Below, one piece after another: positions 1 to 6,068 of a DNA stretch of 6,068 bases. The position numbers and the translations under genes were made by a program. The first letter of the stretch is position 1, and each line of letters starts with the position of its first letter. Origin of the DNA: Actinomycetota bacterium (GTDB lineage Bacteria > Actinomycetota > Actinomycetes > Actinomycetales > Microbacteriaceae); the NCBI GenBank assembly GCA_009927245.1, contig RFNI01000067.1, positions 1-6,068 on the forward strand, read 5' to 3'. The notes beneath the pieces are model-generated. The model worked only from the letters and a program-made list of their open reading frames with translations. It had not been told where the DNA came from and did no database searches.

Positions 1-2796
1 GGTTGCAACTATTTCACCACCACCAGACCCACCTTCAGGGCCAATGTCAATAAGCCAGTCAGCGCTCTTGATTACATCCAGGTTGTGTTCAATAACCACA
101 ACTGTGTTGCCCTTTTCGACTAGCCCGTTTAGTACTAGCAGAAGCTTTCTAACATCCTCGAAGTGCAAACCAGTCGTCGGCTCATCAAGAACGTAAATGC
201 TTCTTCCATTAGATCTCTTCTGCAATTCAGTAGCGAGTTTCACTCGTTGTGCTTCACCACCAGAGAGGGTTGTTGCACTCTGTCCCAGGCGGACATAGCC
301 AAGACCAACTTCAACCAAAGTGTCTAGGTATCTGGAGATTGAAGTGATAGCTGCAAAGAACTCAGCTGCCTCAGAGATAGGCATCTCAAGAACTTCTGAG
401 ATGGTCTTACCCTTGTATCTAACCTGAAGGGTTTCACGGTTGTATCGAGCACCGTGACAGATCTCACAAGAGACATAAACATCAGGAAGGAAGTTCATCT
501 CAATCTTTAGAGTTCCATCACCGCTACAAGCTTCACAGCGTCCACCCTTGACGTTGAATGAGAATCTACCCTGCTGATAACCGCGAGCCTTAGATTCTGG
601 AGTATCAGCAAACAACTTACGGATGTTATCGAATACACCGGTGTATGTCGCAGGGTTCGATCTAGGTGTTCTACCAATTGGGTTCTGGTCGACGTGAACA
701 ACCTTGTCTAGCTGGTCAAGGCCTTCAACTTTGGTGTGCTTTCCAGCAACACCTTTCGCTCCATTGAGCTTGTTGGCAAGAACTTCATACAAAACATCAT
801 TAACCAGTGATGACTTACCAGAACCGCTAACACCGGTAACGGCAGTTAGCGTACCGAGAGGGAATGTTGCATCAACATTCTTTAGGTTGTTTTCTCTTGC
901 ACCAACTACCTTGATGACACGCTTCGGGTCAACTTTGCGTCTCTTCTCAGGTGTTGAGATTGACTCACGACCACTAAGGAACGCTCCGGTGATGGACTCC
1001 TTGTTGCCAAGGATCGCCTTGTAGTTACCGCTGTGAACTACTTCACCACCGTGAACACCAGCACCTGGACCAATATCCACAAGCCAGTCTGCAGCCTTGA
1101 TGGTGTCTTCATCGTGCTCAACAACAATCAGGGTGTTACCGAGGTCGCGCAGCTTGATGAGAGTCTCAATTAGCCTGCGGTTATCTCTCTGGTGCAATCC
1201 AATACTTGGCTCATCTAGAACATAGAGAACACCGGTAAGTCCAGCACCGATCTGAGTGGCTAGACGAATACGCTGAGCTTCTCCACCAGACAGTGTTGCC
1301 GCAGCCCGTTCCAGACTCAAATACTCAAGACCAACAGCAACCAAGAATTCAAGTCTTGCTTTGATCTCTCTCAAAACCTGAGCAGCAATCTTTTCATCTC
1401 GTTTATCGAGCTTTAGCTTCTCGAAGAAGGAAAGACAATTTGCTAGAGACATGAAACAAACATCCGCAATCGAAGTGTTGGAAACCTTCACCGCTAGCAC
1501 TTCAGGACGAAGTCTTGCACCTTTACAGTCAGGGCAAGGAGTCTCTCTAAGATACTCTGCCCACCTTGAACGACCGTAGTCATTCTCAGCTTCTAGGTAT
1601 TTTCGTTCGATGTAGTTGAGGGCGCCTTCAAAGCCGGTGGTGTATCTAAGCTCACGGCCATACTTGTTCTTCCACTTCATCTGAACATCGAAGTTGTTTC
1701 CGTAAAGAACAGCTTCCTGAATCTCGTCTGGAAGATCTTTCCACGCTGTGTCCAGTGAGAAATCCATGTCCTTCGCAAGTCCAGTTAGAAGACGAGTGTA
1801 GTAAGTGAATAGACCCTTACCTTGAGTAGACCAAGGTCTGATTACTCCACCGCTGATTGATTCTGAGACATCTCCGATGACCAGCTCTCTATCGACAGCC
1901 ATCTTGGTTCCAAGGCCCGAACAGGTAGGGCAAGCGCCAAATGGTGCGTTGAAGGAGAAAGTTCTTGGTTCAATTTCAGTAAGAGCAAGAGGGTGCTCTT
2001 TAGGGCAAGACATCTTCTCGCTGAAGTTCCTAAACCTGCCATCACCCTTCTCGTCAATCAGATCGAGTGTGAGTCTTCCATTAGCAAGCTTCAGTGCTGT
2101 TTCAACTGAATCGGTTAGACGTTGCAGAATGTCAGCCTTTGCAACAAGACGGTCTACGACTACGGAGATGTCGTGCTTGAATGTCTTCTTTAGTGGCTTT
2201 GCCTCTGCAAGTTGAACAACTTCCCCATCAACGACTGCTCTAGCGAAACCTTGCGAGATTAGATCGCGGAAGAGGTCAGAAAACTCGCCTTTCTTCTGAT
2301 CAACAATCTGTGCAAGCACCTGGAACTTAGTTCCAGCGGGTAGCTGCATGATCTGGTCCACGATTTGCTGTGTGGTCTGCTTAGTAATTCGCTCACCACA
2401 GGTAGCACAGTGAGGGATGCCAATACGTGCCCAGAGAAGACGCAGATAGTCATGAACCTCTGTGATGGTTCCAACAGTCGAACGAGGGTTACGGTTTGTA
2501 GATTTCTGGTCAATTGAAACCGCTGGAGAGAGACCTTCGATGAAATCAACATCTGGTCTATCAACTTGACCAAGGAACTGTCTTGCATATGCGGACAAGG
2601 ACTCTACGTATCTACGTTGACCTTCAGCAAAGATCGTGTCAAAGGCCAGAGAAGACTTACCTGAACCGCTCAAGCCGGTAAAGACCACCATGGCGTTCTT
2701 AGGTATCTCAAGGGTGACGTTCTTGAGGTTGTGAACTCGGGCACCCTTGATTACTAGCTTGTCTTTGGTGGGGATTGAAATGGTTGGCATCCCCAT
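1..2796 (-). CDS. uvrA: Excinuclease ABC subunit A (UvrA), C-terminus outside window
   Basis: Damage-sensing ATPase of nucleotide excision repair; it dimerises, binds distorted DNA and hands it to UvrB. The frame is open for 932 codons from ATG 2796 to the left edge, ending at GEIVAT; the family runs about 940-970, so little is lost. An in-frame TAA two codons upstream bounds the start; ATG 2790 is the alternative. The protein has two ABC ATPase halves. First: Walker A GLSGSGKS (41-48), the CATC pair (130-133), zinc-site candidates C264, H268, C289, C292, the C421/C424 pair, signature LSGGE (502-506) and Walker B LDEPS with D528. Second: Walker A GVSGSGKS (655-662), zinc module C754-x2-C757-x19-C777-x2-C780, signature LSGGE (844-848), Walker B LDEPT with D871, and H-loop EHN (903-905). 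All catalytic motifs are intact. One oddity is His rather than Cys in the first zinc-site motif (CPKEH). It lies directly downstream of uvrB, probably in the same operon. Confidence 0.98.
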   Translation of the reverse strand, partial: MGMPTISIPTKDKLVIKGARVHNLKNVTLEIPKNAMVVFTGLSGSGKSSLAFDTIFAEGQRRYVESLSAYARQFLGQVDRPDVDFIEGLSPAVSIDQKSTNRNPRSTVGTITEVHDYLRLLWARIGIPHCATCGERITKQTTQQIVDQIMQLPAGTKFQVLAQIVDQKKGEFSDLFRDLISQGFARAVVDGEVVQLAEAKPLKKTFKHDISVVVDRLVAKADILQRLTDSVETALKLANGRLTLDLIDEKGDGRFRNFSEKMSCPKEHPLALTEIEPRTFSFNAPFGACPTCSGLGTKMAVDRELVIGDVSESISGGVIRPWSTQGKGLFTYYTRLLTGLAKDMDFSLDTAWKDLPDEIQEAVLYGNNFDVQMKWKNKYGRELRYTTGFEGALNYIERKYLEAENDYGRSRWAEYLRETPCPDCKGARLRPEVLAVKVSNTSIADVCFMSLANCLSFFEKLKLDKRDEKIAAQVLREIKARLEFLVAVGLEYLSLERAAATLSGGEAQRIRLATQIGAGLTGVLYVLDEPSIGLHQRDNRRLIETLIKLRDLGNTLIVVEHDEDTIKAADWLVDIGPGAGVHGGEVVHSGNYKAILGNKESITGAFLSGRESISTPEKRRKVDPKRVIKVVGARENNLKNVDATFPLGTLTAVTGVSGSGKSSLVNDVLYEVLANKLNGAKGVAGKHTKVEGLDQLDKVVHVDQNPIGRTPRSNPATYTGVFDNIRKLFADTPESKARGYQQGRFSFNVKGGRCEACSGDGTLKIEMNFLPDVYVSCEICHGARYNRETLQVRYKGKTISEVLEMPISEAAEFFAAITSISRYLDTLVEVGLGYVRLGQSATTLSGGEAQRVKLATELQKRSNGRSIYVLDEPTTGLHFEDVRKLLLVLNGLVEKGNTVVVIEHNLDVIKSADWLIDIGPEGGSGGGEIVAT

Positions 2797-2833
2797 AGTT
2801 TAACCGACCAGACTGACTTCCAAGTTCAGACGC
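2797..2833 (-). promoter_or_regulatory. uvrB-uvrA gap with a possible -10 element
   Basis: This 37-base gap is all that separates uvrB from uvrA, so the two are probably co-transcribed. On the minus strand, TAAACT (2802-2797) fits the TANNNT -10 pattern and lies six bases before the second uvrA ATG (2790), as expected for a leaderless start. TTGGAA (2823-2818) is a loose -35 match, 15 bases upstream. No Shine-Dalgarno with normal spacing precedes either ATG. A small imperfect inverted repeat occupies 2813-2829. No LexA-type box (GAAC, four bases, GTTC) is present: GAAC at 2827-2824 has no partner half. Confidence 0.35.
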
Positions 2834-4900
2834 TTAGACCTTGTCTATCTGCCTAATGGTGTACTTGAGCTCGCTGATTTCATCCCTCAGGCGGGCTGCT
2901 AACTCAAACTTCAACTCTGCTGCTGCGGCCTTCATTTGCTCATCAAGCTCTACTACTAGAGCAAGTAATTCGTCGTAGCTGGCGTTCTGGTTAGGGCGGG
3001 ATCTAGAGCCGACCGGCTGCTTCTTATCCTTACCACGCTTGTTCTTGCTCTCCTCAACCAACTTGGCTGTATCCTGCTCTTCTCTGAGGATGCTGTCTGT
3101 GATGTCAGCAATCTTCTTGCGAAGCGGTTGAGGATCAACACCCTTCTCAAGGTTGTATGCGACTTGTTTCTCACGTCTACGGTTGGTCTCATCGATGGCT
3201 CTAGCCATTGAGTCAGTTATCTTGTCCGCATACATGTGAACCTCGCCACTGACGTTACGAGCGGCACGACCAATAGTTTGAATGAGTGAGGTGGTCGAAC
3301 GCAGGAAGCCTTCTTTGTCGGCATCCAGAATGCTCACAAGGGAAACCTCAGGTAGGTCAAGACCTTCACGCAAGAGGTTAATACCAACTAGAACATCGAA
3401 GATACCTGAACGTAGTTCTCTAAGTAGCTCAACTCTTCTTAGGGTGTCAACATCGCTGTGCAGATAACGAACTCGCACTCCTGCTTCAGTCAGGAAGTCA
3501 GTTAGTTCCTCAGACATCTTCTTAGTGAGCGTTGTAACCAAAACACGTTCGTCCTTAGCAGCACGAACCTTGATCTCTTCTAGTAGGTCGTCAATCTGAC
3601 CCTTAGATGGCTTGATTACAATCTTTGGGTCGATAAGTCCAGTCGGTCGAATGATTTGCTCAACGACGCCATCTCCCACGCCAAGTTCATACTTGCCAGG
3701 TGTAGCAGATAAGTAAACAGTCTGCCCCACTCTGTCTAGGAACTCGGTCCACTTCAGTGGTCGGTTATCCATCGCTGATGGAAGTCTAAATCCATGCTCG
3801 ACAAGGGTTCTCTTTCTTGAAGAGTCTCCCTCATACATCGCACCAATCTGCGGGACCGTTACGTGAGACTCATCAATAACAGTGAGGAAATCTTCTGGGA
3901 AGTAATCAAGTAGACAGGAGGGAGAAGAACCAGGCTCACGTCCATCTAAATGTCTTGAATAGTTCTCAATACCTGAGCAGAAACCCAACTCCCTGATCAT
4001 CTCTAGATCAAAGGTGGTCCTCATTTTGATGCGCTGAGCCTCTAGAAGTTTGCCCTGGATCTCAAACTCTTTGACTCTCGCTACCATTTCCTCTTCAATA
4101 GCTTCTAAAGCAACCCCCATGCGTTCAGGTGAAGTCACATAGTAACTAGCAGGAAAAACAGAGATGGTATCGATAGATCTGATTACTTCACCAGTGAGCG
4201 GATGCAATTGGTAGATGTTCTCAATCTCATCACCGAATAGTTCCAGACGGATAGCCAATTCGTCATACACCGGAATGATCTCAATGGTGTCACCCTTGAC
4301 ACGGAAGTTACCTCTTGAGAAGTCGTAGTCATTTCTCTGGTACTGCATGGCTACGAACTCACGAATAAGTTCGTCACGGTCAATGTTTTGACCTTTGTGG
4401 AGAGGAATTGACATGTCTAGGTATTCGCTTGGAGCTCCTAGACCATAAATACAGGAGACAGTGCTCACTACAACTACATCTCTCCGACTCAAAAGGCTCA
4501 TCGTTGCCGAGTATCTAAGTCGCTCGACTTCCTCGTTGATGGATGAGTCCTTCTCGATGAAAGTATCGGTTTGAGGAACGTAAGCTTCAGGCTGGTAGTA
4601 GTCGTAGTAGCTAACGAAGTATTCAACTGCGTTATTAGGTAGCAATTCTCTAAACTCATTTACTAACTGAGCAGCCAATGTTTTGTTGTGAGCTAAGACG
4701 AGTGTCGGTCTTTGAAGCTTTTCAATCAGCCAAGCCGTTGTTGCAGACTTACCAGTACCGGTGGCACCTAGAAGAACTACGTCCTTCTCTCCCGCGCGAA
4801 TTCTCTGGCTAAGCTCTTCAATTGCTTGTGGCTGATCTCCAGAAGGTGTGTACTCGCTTATTACTTCAAATGGAGCAAAGGTTCTTGTTGGACCCTTCAC
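2834..4900 (-). CDS. uvrB: Excinuclease ABC subunit B (UvrB)
   Basis: DNA-damage verification subunit of nucleotide excision repair. UvrA loads it at a lesion; it inserts a beta-hairpin between the strands, hydrolyses ATP and recruits UvrC for incision. The 688-residue product is full length for the family. Seen in order: PSGDQPQAI (19-27); Walker A GATGTGKS (45-52), continuing ATTAW as in actinobacteria; NKTLAAQL (72-79); the aromatic-rich beta-hairpin from about 94 to 118 ([16 protein letters not shown]); Walker B/DEAD-like DESH (343-346); SATPG (398-402); motif [11 protein letters not shown] (541-549) with arginine-finger candidates R545 and R548. A lysine-rich linker leads to a C-terminal UVR helical hairpin (about 643-684) that would contact UvrC and UvrA. 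The start is GTG at 4900, with GAGG seven bases upstream and a four-base overlap with coaE. The stop is TAA. No motif is missing, so it should be functional. Confidence 0.98.
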   Translation of the reverse strand: MKGPTRTFAPFEVISEYTPSGDQPQAIEELSQRIRAGEKDVVLLGATGTGKSATTAWLIEKLQRPTLVLAHNKTLAAQLVNEFRELLPNNAVEYFVSYYDYYQPEAYVPQTDTFIEKDSSINEEVERLRYSATMSLLSRRDVVVVSTVSCIYGLGAPSEYLDMSIPLHKGQNIDRDELIREFVAMQYQRNDYDFSRGNFRVKGDTIEIIPVYDELAIRLELFGDEIENIYQLHPLTGEVIRSIDTISVFPASYYVTSPERMGVALEAIEEEMVARVKEFEIQGKLLEAQRIKMRTTFDLEMIRELGFCSGIENYSRHLDGREPGSSPSCLLDYFPEDFLTVIDESHVTVPQIGAMYEGDSSRKRTLVEHGFRLPSAMDNRPLKWTEFLDRVGQTVYLSATPGKYELGVGDGVVEQIIRPTGLIDPKIVIKPSKGQIDDLLEEIKVRAAKDERVLVTTLTKKMSEELTDFLTEAGVRVRYLHSDVDTLRRVELLRELRSGIFDVLVGINLLREGLDLPEVSLVSILDADKEGFLRSTTSLIQTIGRAARNVSGEVHMYADKITDSMARAIDETNRRREKQVAYNLEKGVDPQPLRKKIADITDSILREEQDTAKLVEESKNKRGKDKKQPVGSRSRPNQNASYDELLALVVELDEQMKAAAAELKFELAARLRDEISELKYTIRQIDKV

Positions 4901-5502
4901 TTCTTAGCCTCATTAGCCGCCACGAACTTCTCAAAGAGAGCGTCGGCATCTCTAATCAACAGGAAGATATCTTGATTGGAGTTCAGAATGTGGTCTGCTC
5001 TAGCTGCTCGTTCGATTGGCGTTGCCTGATTAGCAATGCGAGCTTTGGCTTCTTGAATTGAGTATCCACGAGATTCAACTAGGCGATTGATTCTCTCAAC
5101 CTCAGGTGCTTCAACGGTAACGACTGTGTCAAAGCCAAGATCAACATTTGCCTCAACTAGAAGTGGAACTGTGTAAACAACGATTGCATCATTAGGTGCA
5201 GCTTTGAGAAGTTCCTGAGTTCTAGCCCGAACTAATGGGTGAACGATTGCCTCAAGCTTTTCGAGCTCTGGCTTTGAATTGAAAACAATTTTTCCCAGAG
5301 CTTTCCGATCTAGAGCGCCGGTTGAATCTAATACGCCAGTTCCGAATGCTTCGATAACTTGCTGCTCACCTGGGGTTCCCTGAGCGATTACTTCTCTAGC
5401 TAAGACATCGGCGTCAATCTCAATTGCGCCACGGCTAACCCAGTGTTTAGCAACAGTTGATTTACCTGCTGCTATTCCTCCGGTTAGTCCTACTAAATAC
5501 AC
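4897..5502 (-). CDS. coaE: Dephospho-CoA kinase
   Basis: Phosphorylates the ribose 3'-OH of dephospho-CoA with ATP, the last step of coenzyme A synthesis in the cytoplasm. The 201-residue product is the usual length for a single-domain CoaE. The P-loop GGIAAGKST is at residues 8-16. IDADVLAR at 29-36 carries the Asp (D32) expected to be catalytic. HPLVR at 88-92 and VPLLVE at 112-117 are family motifs in the CoA-binding and lid region. [16 protein letters not shown] at 155-170 followed by ILN is the C-terminal nucleotide-binding signature. The start is GTG at 5502: an in-frame TGA lies two codons upstream and the P-loop begins at the normal distance. Upstream SD pairing is poor (TAGG, 8 bases away). 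The TGA stop overlaps the uvrB GTG. There is no C-terminal GrpB-like domain, unlike mycobacterial CoaE, which I recall as a fusion of about 400 residues. Confidence 0.96.
   Translation of the reverse strand: MYLVGLTGGIAAGKSTVAKHWVSRGAIEIDADVLAREVIAQGTPGEQQVIEAFGTGVLDSTGALDRKALGKIVFNSKPELEKLEAIVHPLVRARTQELLKAAPNDAIVVYTVPLLVEANVDLGFDTVVTVEAPEVERINRLVESRGYSIQEAKARIANQATPIERAARADHILNSNQDIFLLIRDADALFEKFVAANEAKK
4901..4911 (-). promoter_or_regulatory. uvrB ribosome binding site and GTGA overlap with coaE
   Basis: On the minus strand, GAGG (4911-4908) sits seven bases before the uvrB GTG (4900-4898), good Shine-Dalgarno spacing, and lies inside the last codons of coaE. The coaE TGA is 4899-4897, so stop and start share the string GTGA. 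This supports GTG 4900 as the uvrB start and suggests translational coupling: ribosomes finishing coaE can restart on uvrB. No promoter-like hexamer at leaderless spacing is seen here. Confidence 0.75.
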
Positions 5503-5514
5503 GAGTCAAGCCTA
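5503..5514 (-). promoter_or_regulatory. Possible -10 element for a leaderless coaE transcript
   Basis: On the minus strand, TAGGCT (5514-5509) fits the TANNNT pattern of actinobacterial -10 elements. It is followed by six bases (TGACTC), then the GTG start of coaE at 5502. That spacing would put the transcription start on the start codon, giving a leaderless mRNA, a common arrangement in actinobacteria. It fits the lack of a good Shine-Dalgarno sequence before coaE and the terminator just upstream. No convincing -35 is visible; that position falls in the terminator stem. A TANNNT match is weak evidence alone, so this is inference. Confidence 0.35.
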
Positions 5515-5523
5515 ACTATTAAA

Positions 5524-5561
5524 TAGAGAAGGGACTGAGATTACTCTCAGTCCCCTATCTA
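5524..5561 (-). terminator. Rho-independent terminator after rpsA
   Basis: A perfect 10-bp inverted repeat (GGGACTGAGA at 5531-5540, TCTCAGTCCC at 5545-5554) encloses a 4-base loop. With two mismatches per arm the repeat extends to 17 bases on each side (5524-5540 and 5545-5561). Read on the minus strand, the 3' arm is followed by a pyrimidine- and T-rich run (TTCTCTATTTAATA), as expected for an intrinsic terminator of rpsA, whose stop is 10 bases upstream. On the plus strand the following bases are less T-rich and no gene points that way. It fills most of the 68-base rpsA-coaE gap, so it probably separates rpsA from the coaE-uvrB-uvrA unit, either fully or as partial read-through. Confidence 0.85.
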
Positions 5562-5570
5562 GGTTTAGAA

Positions 5571-6068
5571 CTATTCTGCTTCGTTCAACTTGTCGCGTAG
5601 AGCGCTTAGTGACTCGTCAGCTGAAAGAGTACCCGCTGATGCAATTACACCCTCTGATGAAGATGAAGTGGCGCTTGCGGCGTCTTCTGGCTTAGCGTCT
5701 GGAAGTGAAGCCTCTAGCTCGTGGAAAGCCTTAACCTGCTTCTTGTGCTCTTCCCATCGTGCCTGAGCCTCTGAGTATTCCTTCTCCCACTTAGCCTTAG
5801 CTTCTTCGTAGCCCGGCTTCCATTCGCTGGTAGCAGCATCGAAGCCCTCAGGGTACTTGTAGTTACCCTGGTCGTCGAAGTCAGTTGCCAAGCCGTATAG
5901 AGCTGGGTTGAAGTCGGCGCTCTCAGGGTTGACCTCTTCAGTAGCCTGCTTTAGCGATAGTGAAATACGACGACGGTCTAGGTCGATGTCGATCACCTTG
6001 ACGAATACGTCTTGGTTCACGGTAACAACCTGGCTCGCTAGGTCGATGTGCTTCGCTGATAGCTCACT
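5571..6068 (-). CDS. rpsA: 30S ribosomal protein S1, C-terminal part (5' end outside window)
   Basis: Ribosomal protein S1 binds mRNA on the 30S subunit and helps initiation. The frame is open to the right edge, giving 165 residues before a TAG stop; the true start is outside. Fragment residues 1-41 (SELSAKHIDL, then VFVKVIDIDLDRRRISLSLK) are the second half of an S1 OB-fold repeat, presumably the last. Residues 53-76 hold the LYG and GNYKYPEGFD elements seen in actinobacterial S1 tails. Residues 77-119 form a charged, probably helical stretch with Trp at 83, 94 and 105. The rest is an acidic, Ala/Ser-rich tail ending in LSALRDKLNEAE. A GTG at 6020 could be taken for a start, but it falls inside the S1 fold and the same frame continues upstream with conserved S1 residues, so it is not one. 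A hairpin terminator follows directly. Lying upstream of coaE matches the order I recall in mycobacteria. Confidence 0.96.
   Translation of the reverse strand, partial: SELSAKHIDLASQVVTVNQDVFVKVIDIDLDRRRISLSLKQATEEVNPESADFNPALYGLATDFDDQGNYKYPEGFDAATSEWKPGYEEAKAKWEKEYSEAQARWEEHKKQVKAFHELEASLPDAKPEDAASATSSSSEGVIASAGTLSADESLSALRDKLNEAE

Noticed and set aside
1877..2215. Plus-strand 112-residue reading frame (and similar ones at 704-1024 and 3282-3467)
   Set aside because: Ser/Arg/Leu-rich antisense shadows of uvrA and uvrB with no family resemblance.
2259..2588. Minus-strand 109-residue frame within uvrA (also 1842-2057, 507-701 and 2956-3192)
   Set aside because: Out of frame with uvrA or uvrB, which are intact and motif-rich through these positions; no sign of a frameshift or overlapping gene.
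2797..2833. LexA/SOS operator before uvrA
   Set aside because: GAAC at 2827-2824 is followed after four bases by AAGT, not GTTC, so the dyad is absent. No such box was seen before coaE either, though a control site could lie upstream outside the window.
4954..4984. AATCAA...TTGATT inverted repeat
   Set aside because: Short, inside the coaE coding sequence, and explained by codons of a conserved protein; likely chance.
4822..5061. Plus-strand 79-residue reading frame across the coaE-uvrB junction
   Set aside because: It lies wholly opposite two well-conserved genes, has no recognisable motif, and conservation is fully explained by the minus strand.
5571..6020. Free-standing 149-residue gene starting with GTG at 6020
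   Set aside because: The same frame continues to the right edge with conserved S1-repeat residues (SELSAKHIDL), so this is the 3' end of rpsA and the GTG is an internal Val codon.
1..6068. Hidden novel system, mobile element, CRISPR array or RNA gene
   Set aside because: Nearly every base is accounted for by four conserved housekeeping genes; the only gaps are 68 and 37 bases, and no direct-repeat array, transposase or tRNA-like fold was seen.

Overview
The window is a compact stretch of core chromosome from an actinobacterium. Every gene lies on the minus strand, so transcription runs from right to left: rpsA (3' end only), coaE, uvrB, uvrA (missing its last few dozen codons). Three things support an actinobacterial origin. 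The order rpsA-coaE-uvrB-uvrA is the one I recall from Mycobacterium tuberculosis and its relatives, although there extra genes lie between coaE and uvrA. The UvrB P-loop continues as GKSATTAW, a form I associate with actinobacterial UvrB. The ribosomal protein S1 tail has the actinobacterial pattern (LYG, GNYKYPEGFD, then a Trp-spaced helix). Base composition is moderate by eye, and AGA, TTG and CTA codons are used freely, so this is not a typical high-GC actinobacterium. The S1 tail wording resembles Microbacteriaceae, so a small-genome freshwater or marine relative (the Luna/Aquiluna type) is my best guess, but that is inference.

Layout from right to left. 6068-5571 holds the last S1 repeat and C-terminal tail of rpsA. 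5570-5503 is a 68-base gap filled by a strong hairpin terminator and possibly a promoter for the next gene. 5502-4897 is coaE (last step of coenzyme A synthesis). Its stop overlaps the GTG start of uvrB by four bases (GTGA). uvrB occupies 4900-2834. A 37-base gap (2833-2797) leads to uvrA, which starts at 2796 or 2790 and runs off the left edge still open.

UvrA and UvrB act together in nucleotide excision repair: UvrA scans for bulky lesions and loads UvrB, which verifies damage and recruits UvrC. coaE is a housekeeping metabolic gene that appears translationally coupled to uvrB. rpsA is probably a separate transcription unit, ended by its own terminator.

I find no mobile element, CRISPR array, RNA gene or novel system. 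All three complete or near-complete proteins carry their expected catalytic motifs. The points worth a second look are small: the terminator between rpsA and coaE, -10-like hexamers set exactly six bases upstream of the coaE start and of the second uvrA ATG (possible leaderless transcripts), a His in place of a Cys in one UvrA zinc-site motif, and an 11-residue Trp repeat in the S1 tail.
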